From NCBI GenBank assembly GCA_019456225.1, contig VRUI01000016.1:1-64000 (forward strand): a stretch of 64,000 nt of DNA, written 5' to 3'. Both the position numbers and the translations under genes were made by a program. Origin of the DNA: Planctomycetota bacterium (GTDB taxonomy: Bacteria > Planctomycetota > Phycisphaerae > Sedimentisphaerales > Anaerohalosphaeraceae). The first letter of the stretch is position 1, and every line of letters starts with the position of its first letter. The notes under the pieces were generated by a model. It worked only from the letters and a program-made list of their open reading frames with translations. It did no database searches and had not been told where the DNA came from. Below are positions 7,777-16,692 of the stretch, piece by piece.

Positions 7777-7812
7777 GACCGCGTGTGCTGAAGCACACTC
7801 TGCGGATGGCTA
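7777..7812 (+). repeat. Intergenic hairpin repeat, copy 1 (GCGGATGGCTATT type)
   Basis: Stem CCGC-GTGTGC (7779-7788) pairs with GCACAC-(tct)-GCGG (7793-7805). GATGGCTATT follows, as in the copies at about 15136, 16636 and 18931. It lies between the outer-membrane factor and adaptor genes, just before the adaptor ribosome-binding site. Confidence 0.5.
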
Positions 7813-7835
7813 TTGATAGCTAAAAGGAGAAAATA

Positions 7836-9182
7836 ATGAAAGAGGGGATTAAACGGGGGATTGTTAATTTTGTTCTGCTTTTGGCGGCAGTGGGCGGGTT
7901 AGCTGCCTTGTTCTACTTTCGCAAGGAAAAGGAGGCTCCGCCGCCACCGCCACCATCTGTCAGGGTGGCAAAGCCGGTGGTTAAGGACGTTACCCGGTAC
8001 TATGATTTTACGGGTAATACTGAGGCTATGGAATTTATCGATGTACAGGCCAGGGTCGAGGGATTTCTTGAAAGTATACATTTTAAGGAAAGCGACCTGG
8101 TCAAAAAAGATGAGCTGCTTTTTGTTATTGACCCTACGCAATACGATGCGAAACGCGACGAAGCGGCCGCGAAGGTAAGGGCGGGTAAGGCGGAACTTGA
8201 AAGGGCTCAGATCGATCTGGAAAGGGTTGAAGAGGCTGTTAAGACCAATGCCGTTAGCGAACGTGAGGTGAGCACACGGAAAGCTCAGCGGGATATCGCT
8301 GCGGCGGAGCTTAAGGCGGCCGAGGCAGTGCTGATAAACGCCGAGACAGAGCTTGGGTATACGCGGGTTGTCTCGCCGATAGACGGGCGAACGAGCAGGA
8401 GGCTTGTTGATCTTGGAAATCTTGTAGGCGCCACGGAAAAGACACTGCTTACTACCGTTGTCAAAGTCGCACCTATCTATGTTTATTTCAATGTTAGCGA
8501 ACTGATCCTGCTGGAAGTACTCGGGGAAAAACCGGAGCAGCAAAGAAATACCGGGCGAGCATTTTATGTCGGCCTTGCCAGTGAAAAGAAGTATTCCAGG
8601 GAAGGTGTGATGGATTACATAGACAATACGGTTGATCCGGCGACGGGTACGATCAAAGTTCGGGGGATTTTGCCCAATAAAGAGGATCCTATTTTGCCAG
8701 GGATGTTTGTGAGGGTGCGGGTTCCGGCGAAGATCAAAAAAGGGGCGATACTTGTTGAGGAAAGTGCGCTCGGTACTGAGATCGCGGGAAAATTTCTGCT
8801 TGTTGTCGGCGAAGGTGACATTGTCGAGCAAAGACCGGTTACTATCGGGATGCTTTCCGGGAGTATGCGGGTTATCGAAGAGGGTATTACTCCGGACGAG
8901 GTGTATATTGTCGAAGGGAACCAGCAGGCCAGGCCGGGTTTGCCGGTGACTATCGACACATCTGAAAAACCGAAACCTGACAAGGAGCAGGCGGAAAAGA
9001 CCGAAGATAAGGATGCGGCGGCCGATGGGATGGAAGATAAGCTGAATAAGATGATTGAAAAGCTGAACCGGCTTGAGAAGAATTTGGCTGAGATGGAATC
9101 GGATGGTGACAAAACCGTGCCGGAGAAAAAGGGTATCGAGAGACCTAAGACAAAGAAGGAGATGCCCTGGGATGTTGAGTAA
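7836..9182 (+). CDS. RND efflux periplasmic adaptor (membrane fusion protein)
   Basis: 448 residues. A single N-terminal membrane segment (about 9-26) is followed by a proline stretch (PPPPPP, 35-40), then the order typical of AcrA/MexA adaptors: barrel-sandwich (VDVQARVEGFLESI), a coiled-coil hairpin (about 105-165, rich in A, E, K), the second lipoyl half (GYTRVVSPIDGR), beta-barrel and membrane-proximal domains. The C-terminal 50 residues are a charged extension (GMEDKLNKMIEKLNRLEKNLAEME, probable coiled coil), longer than usual. AAAAGGAG lies directly upstream of the ATG. The stop overlaps the start of the pump gene by 11 nt, showing coupled translation. It links pump and outer-membrane channel across the periplasm. 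Confidence 0.92.
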   Translation: MKEGIKRGIVNFVLLLAAVGGLAALFYFRKEKEAPPPPPPSVRVAKPVVKDVTRYYDFTGNTEAMEFIDVQARVEGFLESIHFKESDLVKKDELLFVIDPTQYDAKRDEAAAKVRAGKAELERAQIDLERVEEAVKTNAVSEREVSTRKAQRDIAAAELKAAEAVLINAETELGYTRVVSPIDGRTSRRLVDLGNLVGATEKTLLTTVVKVAPIYVYFNVSELILLEVLGEKPEQQRNTGRAFYVGLASEKKYSREGVMDYIDNTVDPATGTIKVRGILPNKEDPILPGMFVRVRVPAKIKKGAILVEESALGTEIAGKFLLVVGEGDIVEQRPVTIGMLSGSMRVIEEGITPDEVYIVEGNQQARPGLPVTIDTSEKPKPDKEQAEKTEDKDAAADGMEDKLNKMIEKLNRLEKNLAEMESDGDKTVPEKKGIERPKTKKEMPWDVE

Positions 9183-12100
9183 GTTCTTTATATACAGGCC
9201 AATTTTCGCGTGCGTTATATCTATCGTGATCGTCATTATCGGTTTGATCGTGATACCGCTTTTGCCGATTGAGCAGACACCCGATATTACGCCGCCTACG
9301 GTTAAGGTCTCTACTACTTATACAGGTGCCAGCGCAAGTGTTATCTCCGAAACAGTGGCTGCGCCAATCGAGGAGCAGGTCAACGGCGTTGAGGATATGC
9401 TTTACATGCAGTCGAAGAGCTCAAGCGACGGGACGATGAACCTTACGATAACTTTTGAGGTTGGTACGGATGTGGACATGGCGACTGTGCTGGTGCAGAA
9501 TCGTGTTAAGATCGCCGAACCCGTACTGCCGCAGGACGTTAAACGTGAAGGCATAAACACGAAAAAGCAATCAACTAACCTGACGCTGCTGGTGAACCTG
9601 ATATCTCCGGAGGGGACATACGACGAGATTTTTCTGAGTAACTATATCAAGCTGCGGATCGAGGATGAGCTGAAAAGGATTTACGGTGTTGGCGATATTG
9701 AGCTGTTCGGGGCCAAAGAGTTCAGTATGCGGATTTGGCTGGACCCGGAAAAGCTGAAGGTGCGGGATCTTACGACAAATGACATTCTTGACGCCGTGCG
9801 CGAGCAGAATGTTCAGGTTGCCGCCGGTCAGATCGGTGCGCCTCCGAGCAGCAAAGGGCAGGTCTTCCAGTATACGGTAAATACGCTCGGGCGACTTTCC
9901 GAGGTTGAGCAGTTTGAAGATATAATACTTAAGATCAGCGAGGACGGCAGGATACTGCGACTTAAGGATGTCGCCAGGGTCGAGCTTGGAGCGAAAGCTT
10001 ATACGACCAATGCAAAGCTTAACGGTGCGCCTTCGATAGCTATCGGGGTCTATCAGCTTCCGGGTGCAAATGCGCTTGCTATCGCAGACGCGATCCGCGC
10101 GAAGATGGACGAGCTTTCCGAGAAATTTCCGAAAGACGTTGAATACGACATTGCTTATGACCCGACACTGTTTATATCAGAGTCGATCAAGGAGGTCATA
10201 ACGACACTGTTCGTCGCCGTGGCATTGGTGATCCTGACAGTGTATATATTTTTGCAGGACCTGCGGACGACGCTGATACCTGCGATAACGATCCCGGTGT
10301 CGCTTATCGGTACGTTTGCGGTCATGATGGCACTTGGGATATCGATCAATACGCTTTCGCTTTTCGGGCTGGTGCTTGCTATCGGCATTGTGGTCGATGA
10401 CGCGATAGTGGTGGTGGAAAATACGATGCGGATAATCGACGAGGAGGGATTGCCGGCTAAGCAGGCGACGGAAAAAGCTATGATGCAGATAACCGGTCCG
10501 GTAGTTGCGACGACGATGGTTCTGCTTGCTGTTTTCGTTCCGACCGGTATGATCGGGGGGATCACCGGAAGGCTCTACAGACAGTTTGCGATTACTATAG
10601 CGACGGCTACGGTGTTTTCGTCTGTCAATGCCCTTACGCTTAGCCCGGCACTTTGCGGGATGGTTCTTCGACCATCGAAAGAGAAGCACGGTTTTCTGTT
10701 TGACTGGTTCAACAAGAGCTTCGACAGTTCGGCAAGCAAGTATATGGGTGTGATAAAGCGGATCGTAAGGCAGAGTTCGATGACGCTTATTCTGTTTGGT
10801 GTGATGCTTGGGCTTACGCTGTATATTTTTGGCAGTGTGCCCGGAGGATTTATCCCGGACGAGGACCAGGGTTATTTCTTTGTGCAATGCGAACTGCCGG
10901 ACGGAGCGACGCTGGAGCGAAGCGATGAGATAACCGGTGAGGTAATTGACATAATCAAAGCGACACCTGGTGTGTCTGACGTGATATCTATTTCGGGTTA
11001 TTCGATACTAGACAGCCTCAACATCAATAATATGTCATGCTGCTTTGTGACGCTGGATGACTGGGACGAAAGAACCAAACCGTCTTTGCATGTAAACGAG
11101 ATCATCGCGTCGATACAGAGGGAGTTTTCGAAAATTAAAACCGCGCAGTGTATTGCGTTTTTGCCGCCGCCGATCACCGGGCTTGGCAACGCGAGCGGAT
11201 TTGAGTTTCAACTGCAGGACAGGGCCAGCGCCGGGATCAACCAGCTTGAACAGATCGCCGATGATTTTACCGCCGCCGCTAATGCTCACGATACGCTTAC
11301 GCGGGTAAACAGCAACCTTCAGGCAAACGTGCCGCAGTTGTATCTTGATGTTGACAGAGTCAAGGTGAAAAGACTCCATATTGAACTTCAGGACGTTTTT
11401 GATACGCTGCAGGCTTACCTGGGGTCTGCGTATGTCAATGACTTTAACCTTTACGGCAGGACTTTTAAAGTGATGGTTCAGGCCGACCACGGGTTCAGAA
11501 GCCGCGTCGAAGACATCAAGCAGCTGGAAGTAAGAGATGAGCAGGGCAATATGGTTCCGCTGGATACGATACTTAAGGTTGAAGATACGGCAGGGCCGCA
11601 GACTATATTCAGATTTAACCTGTATCCGTCTTCGCAGATTACCGGGGCACCGGCAAAGGGTAAGAGTACCGGACAGGCGATCGCTGCACTTAAGGACATT
11701 GCCGATAAAACACTGCCTATGTCGATGGACTATGACTGGTCCGGGATTACTTTTCAGCAGATACAGGCGGGTAATATGGCTCCGTTTATATTCTCGCTGG
11801 CACTGGTTTTTGTTTACCTGTTTCTTGCGGCGCAATATGAAAGCTGGTCTATACCGATGGCGATATTGCTTTCGGTTCCGCTGGCGATATTCGGTGGGAT
11901 GCTTGCGACGTTTGCAAGGGCGTTCGATAATAACATTTATACGCAGGTAGGGCTTGTACTGCTGATAGGTTTGTCGTGTAAGAGCGCGATACTTATCGTG
12001 GAATTCGCAAAGCAGGAACGCGAGAGTGGTAAAAGCGTTGTCGAGGCGGCTGTCGAGGCGGCGAAGCTGAGGTTTCGGCCGATACTTATGACGGCTTTTT

Positions 12101-12345
12101 CGTTTATACTTGGAGTTTTGCCGCTGGTTATCGCAACCGGCGCAGGCGCTGCAAGCAGAAGATCTCTGGGGACCGCAGTATTTGGGGGAATGACTGTAGC
12201 GACGGTGTTTGGTGTATTTCTTATACCTGTTCTTTATGTCGTTATCCAGAAGATGTCAGATGGGCTTGGTAAAAAAACGCATAAAAAAACCGTACAGGAA
12301 CAAACTTCGTCTGAGGATAATGTAAATGAAGGACAGGGAATTTAA
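9172..12345 (+). CDS. RND multidrug efflux pump (HAE1 family)
   Basis: About 1058 residues, normal for AcrB/MexB-type pumps. It begins MLSKFFIYRPIFACV with TM1, followed by LPIEQTPDITPPTV and two large periplasmic porter loops. In TM4 the proton-relay acids are in GLVLAIGIVVDDAIVVVEN. The second half repeats the fold (TM7-12, GLSCKSAILIVEFA). I place the start at the ATG at 9172, which has GGAG 8 nt upstream and overlaps the adaptor stop; a longer in-frame reading begins with arginine-rich shadow sequence. The pump should export hydrophobic toxins by proton antiport. The substrate cannot be predicted. No adjacent TetR- or AcrR-type regulator is seen. Confidence 0.94.
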   Translation: MLSKFFIYRPIFACVISIVIVIIGLIVIPLLPIEQTPDITPPTVKVSTTYTGASASVISETVAAPIEEQVNGVEDMLYMQSKSSSDGTMNLTITFEVGTDVDMATVLVQNRVKIAEPVLPQDVKREGINTKKQSTNLTLLVNLISPEGTYDEIFLSNYIKLRIEDELKRIYGVGDIELFGAKEFSMRIWLDPEKLKVRDLTTNDILDAVREQNVQVAAGQIGAPPSSKGQVFQYTVNTLGRLSEVEQFEDIILKISEDGRILRLKDVARVELGAKAYTTNAKLNGAPSIAIGVYQLPGANALAIADAIRAKMDELSEKFPKDVEYDIAYDPTLFISESIKEVITTLFVAVALVILTVYIFLQDLRTTLIPAITIPVSLIGTFAVMMALGISINTLSLFGLVLAIGIVVDDAIVVVENTMRIIDEEGLPAKQATEKAMMQITGPVVATTMVLLAVFVPTGMIGGITGRLYRQFAITIATATVFSSVNALTLSPALCGMVLRPSKEKHGFLFDWFNKSFDSSASKYMGVIKRIVRQSSMTLILFGVMLGLTLYIFGSVPGGFIPDEDQGYFFVQCELPDGATLERSDEITGEVIDIIKATPGVSDVISISGYSILDSLNINNMSCCFVTLDDWDERTKPSLHVNEIIASIQREFSKIKTAQCIAFLPPPITGLGNASGFEFQLQDRASAGINQLEQIADDFTAAANAHDTLTRVNSNLQANVPQLYLDVDRVKVKRLHIELQDVFDTLQAYLGSAYVNDFNLYGRTFKVMVQADHGFRSRVEDIKQLEVRDEQGNMVPLDTILKVEDTAGPQTIFRFNLYPSSQITGAPAKGKSTGQAIAALKDIADKTLPMSMDYDWSGITFQQIQAGNMAPFIFSLALVFVYLFLAAQYESWSIPMAILLSVPLAIFGGMLATFARAFDNNIYTQVGLVLLIGLSCKSAILIVEFAKQERESGKSVVEAAVEAAKLRFRPILMTAFSFILGVLPLVIATGAGAASRRSLGTAVFGGMTVATVFGVFLIPVLYVVIQKMSDGLGKKTHKKTVQEQTSSEDNVNEGQGI

Positions 12346-12356
12346 GGGCTTGGCGA

Positions 12357-13070
12357 GTGCTTGGAATATTTAACAAAGATCGGTTTATTGCCAATAAATA
12401 TTTTCATCTGCTGGTGATGCTGGTGATATCGCTGGCGTTTGCGCCGGAGATCGAGAAGGGGATAAGTAAACCCGGCATCCATATCATCACATTTACGTTG
12501 ATGGTTACGATTATTTTGTGCCTGCGGGTTGCCGTCACCAATAAAAAATTATTCTGGATATGTGTCTCTATAGAGGTCGTCGAGTACACAGTCGGTAGGG
12601 TTGCCTCAAATATTTCCAATGCCGCAATTGCAAATCCACTCTCGAATATAAACCTCTTGATGAGCTGCTGCTTTATCGGCATGACGATAGTGCTGTTGAT
12701 GGGAAGTATGTTCAAGAAGGAAAAGGTTGACACCGATACAATCCTCGGCGGTATATGTGTATACCTGTTGATTGGGGTTTTCTGGGCACTGGTATATATC
12801 TGTCTGAACAATCTCGATAATGGCATAATCAAATTTGACGAAGGGGCGTCGCTGTTTTATTTCAGCTATTCGACGCTAACGACGCTTGGGTATGGCGATA
12901 TTGTGCCGAAAGGTAATTTCGGGATGATGCTGGCAAATTTTGAGGCTATAGCTGGTCAGGTATACCTGACGATCTTTGTTGCCCGGCTGGTGGGGTTGCA
13001 TATCGCCGAAAAAACATACGCACTAAGAAAAGAAGGTAGTGGGCAGAAGGCAGAGAATCAGCAGGGGTAA
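12357..13070 (+). CDS. Potassium-channel-like membrane protein
   Basis: 237 residues with five or six hydrophobic segments (about 18-30, 41-58, 65-80, 98-116, 132-150, 190-208). Before the last segment lies the pore loop FSYSTLTTLGYGDIVP (about 169-184), whose TLGYGD is the potassium selectivity filter. It resembles small bacterial ion-transport (Ion_trans_2) proteins; no cytoplasmic RCK or cyclic-nucleotide domain follows. The start is a GTG 11 bp behind the pump stop, so it is likely cotranscribed with the RND genes. Whether it shares a function with the pump, for instance in setting membrane potential, is inference. Confidence 0.8.
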   Translation: MLGIFNKDRFIANKYFHLLVMLVISLAFAPEIEKGISKPGIHIITFTLMVTIILCLRVAVTNKKLFWICVSIEVVEYTVGRVASNISNAAIANPLSNINLLMSCCFIGMTIVLLMGSMFKKEKVDTDTILGGICVYLLIGVFWALVYICLNNLDNGIIKFDEGASLFYFSYSTLTTLGYGDIVPKGNFGMMLANFEAIAGQVYLTIFVARLVGLHIAEKTYALRKEGSGQKAENQQG

Positions 13071-13121
13071 AAGAAAAGCATTTTTACCTATACTGGAGAA
13101 GTGATTAATTATTTTTGATGA

Positions 13122-13150
13122 TTGAATTCGGCACTCAATATTGTTATAAT
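13122..13150 (+). promoter_or_regulatory. Sigma70-type promoter candidate for the URO-D-like gene
   Basis: TTGAAT (13122-13127), exactly 17 nt, TATAAT (13145-13150, perfect -10). Initiation near 13157 gives a leader of about 57 nt before the ATG at 13214. It would serve the URO-D/ThuA/Gfo-Idh gene group. Confidence 0.6.
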
Positions 13151-13213
13151 GGGGTTTTATAGGCCAAAAGTAAAGGTCAACCTGTTTTTTACGCTGAATA
13201 TTGAGGTTTACGC

Positions 13214-14248
13214 ATGAATCAGTCCCAATGGGATACGCTTTTAAGTGTTGTAAATGGCGAACGATTGCCGAAGATTCCAACAGGTTTTATTATTGATTGC
13301 CCCTGGCTGCCCGGCTGGGATGGGGTCAGTACGATGGATTATTTCAGTGACGATACGTGTTGGTTTGAGGCGAATAAGAAAGCTATCGAAACATTTCCGG
13401 AGACTACTTTTCTTCCCGGTTTCTGGGCCGAGTACGGCATGTGTACCGAACCGAGTGCTTTTGGTGCGAAGTGTCAGTGGTTTGAACACGAAATGCCGCA
13501 TGCTGATAAGGTTCTGTCGAGTTTTAGCGAAGTTGATCTGTTGGCCAGGCCTGATGTTCGCACTGACGGTCTTTTGCCGTTTGTTATCAATCGTCTTAAA
13601 CGTACGCAGCCGAAGATCGAGGGGATGGGACATCAGATCAAATTCGCCGTGGCGAGGGGGCCGCTTAATATTGCTTCGTTTTTGATGGGGACCACTGAGT
13701 TAATGATGGGTATGATGACCGAGCAGGAGCGATGCCATAAACTCGTCGGTTTGATCACAGATTTTCTTGTTGACTGGATCGGTTACCAGATCGAAAGTTT
13801 TCCGTCGATTGAAGGTATCCTGCTTCTGGATGATATTGTTGGTTTTGTCGGTGACGCCCAGTGCAGCGAATATGTTGTTCCTTACTTTAAGAAGATCTAT
13901 GGTGCATTCGACGCGAAGATCAATATGCTTCATAACGACGCCAGCGGTCTTGTCAGTTCACCATATCTTGAGCGGATGGGTGTGAATCTGTTTAATCCCA
14001 GCTTTGAGCACAGTTTGCAGGAGCTTAAGGAATTGACGGGCAATAAGGTTGCTATTTTCGGAAATATTCCTCCTCGTGATGTTTTGGCTGAAGGTACGCC
14101 GGCCGATGTTCAGGCAGCCGTGAAGGACTCTGTTGCCGGTCTTGGAGATTTGTCGAGAGTGATTTTGTCTTGCGGCGGTGGGATGCCGCAGAATGTTTCT
14201 AATGAGAATATTAAAGCGTTTATTGACGCGGCTGATGTTTTAAGTTAG
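13214..14248 (+). CDS. Uroporphyrinogen decarboxylase-like protein (methyltransferase-type URO-D fold)
   Basis: 344 residues, the size of the URO-D/CmuA/MtaA superfamily. The C-terminal half has the barrel signatures IEGILLLDDIVGFVGDAQ, HNDASGLVSSPYLERMGVNLFNPS, VAIFGNIPPRDVL and VILSCGGGMPQNVSNENIKAF. The true HemE N-terminal motif RQAGRYLPEY is not visible, so haem synthesis is unlikely. By family knowledge such paralogues act as corrinoid-dependent methyltransferases or unknown enzymes and are abundant in planctomycetes. GAGG lies 7 nt before the ATG. It precedes ThuA and Gfo/Idh genes, suggesting a role in demethylation or breakdown of a modified sugar, which is inference only. Confidence 0.75.
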   Translation: MNQSQWDTLLSVVNGERLPKIPTGFIIDCPWLPGWDGVSTMDYFSDDTCWFEANKKAIETFPETTFLPGFWAEYGMCTEPSAFGAKCQWFEHEMPHADKVLSSFSEVDLLARPDVRTDGLLPFVINRLKRTQPKIEGMGHQIKFAVARGPLNIASFLMGTTELMMGMMTEQERCHKLVGLITDFLVDWIGYQIESFPSIEGILLLDDIVGFVGDAQCSEYVVPYFKKIYGAFDAKINMLHNDASGLVSSPYLERMGVNLFNPSFEHSLQELKELTGNKVAIFGNIPPRDVLAEGTPADVQAAVKDSVAGLGDLSRVILSCGGGMPQNVSNENIKAFIDAADVLS

Positions 14249-14299
14249 CCTGTGTCGGTAAGTGATGGTGTAAATGTCTTAATTTTCGGAGTATTTGTA

Positions 14300-15103
14300 A
14301 TGAAGTCGAGACTTTTTGTGTTTATTGTTATGGTAGTTGGGTGCTTTAGCATGTCTTTTATTAATGGGAGCACGCAAGCCGAATCCAAGGCCAAAATTAA
14401 GGGCGGTAAGGAGAAAACCAGGAAAATTCTGATCTATACCAAGAATGGCAAGGGGTTTGTGCATAAGAATATCCCTACAAGTATTGAGTGCATAAAAGGT
14501 ATTTGTAAGAAAAACGGCTGGGCGTGTGAGGCGAGCGATGATCCGGCGATCTTCACTACCAAAAAGATCGCGGAGTTTGATGTGCTGGTATTTTCTAATA
14601 CCAATAATGAGACGTTTGATACCGATGAGCAGAAAAAAGTCTTTCAGGCATTCATTCGAGGCGGCGGCGGTTTTGTAGCGATCCACTCGGCGTGTGCTTC
14701 GGAAAGAAAGTGGCCGTGGTACTGGGAAAATGTCGGCTGTAAATTCGTAAGCCATCCTAAGATTCAGGAATTCGACATTAAGGTCGTTGACAAAAAGCAT
14801 CCGTCAACGGAATTTCTGCCGGACATCTGGAAATGGACGGATGAATGTTATATTCTTAACCGTTTCAGTATGACTAATCATATTCTGCTTGCCGCGGATT
14901 TGCGGACAGTTGAATTTAATAACCCAAAGAAAGGCCATCCAGGTCATACATTCGGAGATTATACTCCACTGTGCTGGTATCGGGAATTCGATGGCGGAAG
15001 GCAATGGTACACCGCTTTGGGGCACGCTAAAGAGTATTACAAGGATCCGACCTTCATAAAACATATCGAAGGCGGAATTAAGTGGGCGATGGGAACTAAA
15101 TGA
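14300..15103 (+). CDS. Exported ThuA-like domain protein
   Basis: About 267 residues. A signal peptide (roughly residues 5-20) precedes a ThuA domain with KILIYTKNGKGFVH, DVLVFSNTN, FIRGGGGFVAIHSA (about 117-130, the nucleophile-elbow-like motif), HPSTEFLP, WTDECYIL and a terminal YTALGHAKEYY. ThuA-like proteins have a glutamine-amidotransferase-like fold and are often next to Gfo/Idh dehydrogenases in sugar metabolism. I chose the ATG at 14300 because GGAG (14288-14291) lies 8 nt upstream and the signal peptide then begins properly; a reading 16 codons longer is possible. Export fits the Tat-exported and lipoprotein oxidoreductases just downstream. Confidence 0.8.
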   Translation: MKSRLFVFIVMVVGCFSMSFINGSTQAESKAKIKGGKEKTRKILIYTKNGKGFVHKNIPTSIECIKGICKKNGWACEASDDPAIFTTKKIAEFDVLVFSNTNNETFDTDEQKKVFQAFIRGGGGFVAIHSACASERKWPWYWENVGCKFVSHPKIQEFDIKVVDKKHPSTEFLPDIWKWTDECYILNRFSMTNHILLAADLRTVEFNNPKKGHPGHTFGDYTPLCWYREFDGGRQWYTALGHAKEYYKDPTFIKHIEGGIKWAMGTK

Positions 15104-15135
15104 TTATTGTCTATTGTATAATGTATAATGAATGA

Positions 15136-15180
15136 AACCGCTTTTGGCGGATGCTATTTTTCAGCATGGGCACAGCCCAT
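15136..15180 (+). repeat. Intergenic hairpin repeat, copy 2, with a second hairpin
   Basis: ACCGC-ttttg-GCGGATGCTATTTTT (stem 15138-15141 with 15147-15150) is followed by ATGGGC-aca-GCCCAT (15166-15180). It lies between the ThuA gene and the Tat-exported oxidoreductase. The GGATGCTATTTT tail is shared with the copies at about 7777 and 18931, and in variant form at 16636. Confidence 0.5.
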
Positions 15181-15212
15181 CCTACGAAACTTTTTTCAGG
15201 GGTTTAGGTATT

Positions 15213-16595
15213 ATGAAGAGAAGAGAATTTATTAAGAGTGTTGCGGCTACTTCGGCGGGTGTATTTCTTGCATCCGGTGACAGTGCGATGGCGATGCGAG
15301 AGATCGCTGCTAATGATAAGATCAATGTCGCTCAGATTGGTTTTGGGCGTATTGCACATTATGACCTTGGCGAGACGATTAAGCATGATGCTTGTCGTAT
15401 CGTAGCAGTTGCCGATGTTGATATGAACCGTGCGAAAGACGGTAAGCGATGGATCGAGGAAAAATACAGTAAAAAAAGCGGCAAAAATAAAGATGTTGAT
15501 GTTAAGATTTACCAGGACTATCGCGAGATGCTGCAGGACAAGAGCATTGACGCGGTTATCATTTCTACTCCGGACCACTGGCATGCACAGCCTGCGATGG
15601 AGGCGGCACTTGCCGGTAAGGATATTTATCTGCAAAAGCCCGCGTCTTTGACTATCACCGAAGGGCGTGCGATGAGCGATACTGTCAGAGCGCAAAAACG
15701 TATTTTGCAGATCGGCAGCCAGCAGCGTGCATCTACGCCGTGGCCGCAGTTTAAGCGTGTTTGTGAACTGGTCCGCAACGGCAGGATCGGTGAGCTCAAG
15801 CATGTTGAGGTCGGGCTTCCTTCGGATCCGGTATGGGGCGATGCGCCAAAGTCTGTAGTTCCGGCGAATCTTGACTTTGATATGTGGCTTGGATCGACTC
15901 CAGTGGTGGACTATACAGTGAAAGGTGTTCATCCACAGCATAATTTCAGCAGGCCCGGTTGGCTCTGTATTGAAAATTACGGCGCCGGAATGATCACCGG
16001 TTGGGGCGCACATCATATCGATACTGCTCACTGGGGCATGGGTATGGAATACAGCGGTCCCGTCGAAGTCGAAGGCGAAGCTGTCTTTCCGACTAGCGGA
16101 CTGTGGAATGTGCATGGGAAATTCACGACACATGCCAAATATGCTAACGGTGTGACCATGGAAATTAGCAGCAGGTTTACTAACGGTGTTAAATTCATCG
16201 GCAGCGAAGGTTGGCTGTTTGTGTCCCGCGGCAATGCGAAGGTGACGGCGAGCGATCCAAGTTCGGGAAGTTCAAATAAAAGGGCACTCGATGCAAGCGA
16301 CCCGAAGATACTTCACTCGAAGATCGGCGACAATGAGACCAAACTTTATCACAGCCCCGAGATGCATAAGAACTGGCTTGACTGCATTCGCAGCAGGAAA
16401 CAGCCGGTCGCGCCTGTCGAGGTCGGTCACCGTTCGTGCAGCGCGTGCCTGTTAAACGGTATTGCCATGAAGCTTCCGGGCAAATTGCGTTGGGATCCAA
16501 AGAAGGAAAAGTTTATCGGCAACGCCAAAGCAAACGCAATGCTCTCGAGGCCCCAGCGGGGTGAATACGGTACAACTAAGGTCAAACTGTCCTAG
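15213..16595 (+). CDS. Tat-exported Gfo/Idh/MocA-family oxidoreductase
   Basis: About 460 residues. MKRREFIKSVAATSAGVFL is a twin-arginine signal, so the protein is exported folded with its cofactor. A Rossmann domain follows: INVAQIGFGRIAHYDLG (about 36-52), acidic IVAVADVDM, and DAVIISTPDHWHAQPAMEAA. KDIYLQKPASLTITEGR contains the Gfo/Idh EKP-like motif, here QKP. The C-terminal domain has WGAHHIDTAHWGMGME. The ATG at 15213 is preferred over an upstream reading because it starts the Tat signal. It probably oxidises or isomerises a sugar or inositol derivative using NAD(P). The Phycisphaerae/planctomycete families with this layout are very numerous, and the substrate is unknown. Confidence 0.87.
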   Translation: MKRREFIKSVAATSAGVFLASGDSAMAMREIAANDKINVAQIGFGRIAHYDLGETIKHDACRIVAVADVDMNRAKDGKRWIEEKYSKKSGKNKDVDVKIYQDYREMLQDKSIDAVIISTPDHWHAQPAMEAALAGKDIYLQKPASLTITEGRAMSDTVRAQKRILQIGSQQRASTPWPQFKRVCELVRNGRIGELKHVEVGLPSDPVWGDAPKSVVPANLDFDMWLGSTPVVDYTVKGVHPQHNFSRPGWLCIENYGAGMITGWGAHHIDTAHWGMGMEYSGPVEVEGEAVFPTSGLWNVHGKFTTHAKYANGVTMEISSRFTNGVKFIGSEGWLFVSRGNAKVTASDPSSGSSNKRALDASDPKILHSKIGDNETKLYHSPEMHKNWLDCIRSRKQPVAPVEVGHRSCSACLLNGIAMKLPGKLRWDPKKEKFIGNAKANAMLSRPQRGEYGTTKVKLS

Positions 16596-16635
16596 GGAAC
16601 AGTTTGACAATTACGAATTACGAATTACGAATTTT

Positions 16636-16667
16636 GGGTACGGCCTAAAGGCCGAGGCTATTTTATT
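16636..16667 (+). repeat. Intergenic hairpin repeat, copy 3
   Basis: CGGCC-taaa-GGCCG (16641-16645 with 16650-16654) is followed by AGGCTATTTT. Three tandem TTACGAA words (about 16611-16632) precede it. It stands between the two Gfo/Idh genes. Its general form matches the copies at 15136 and 18931. Confidence 0.55.
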
Positions 16668-16692
16668 AATGAATTGCAAAGGATTGTGAGTT

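Noticed and set aside
7899-9236. 445-codon open frame on the minus strand opposite the RND adaptor
   Set aside because: It is the antisense shadow of a well-supported adaptor gene; its composition (many R, H, P, F) and lack of domains are those of a mirror frame.
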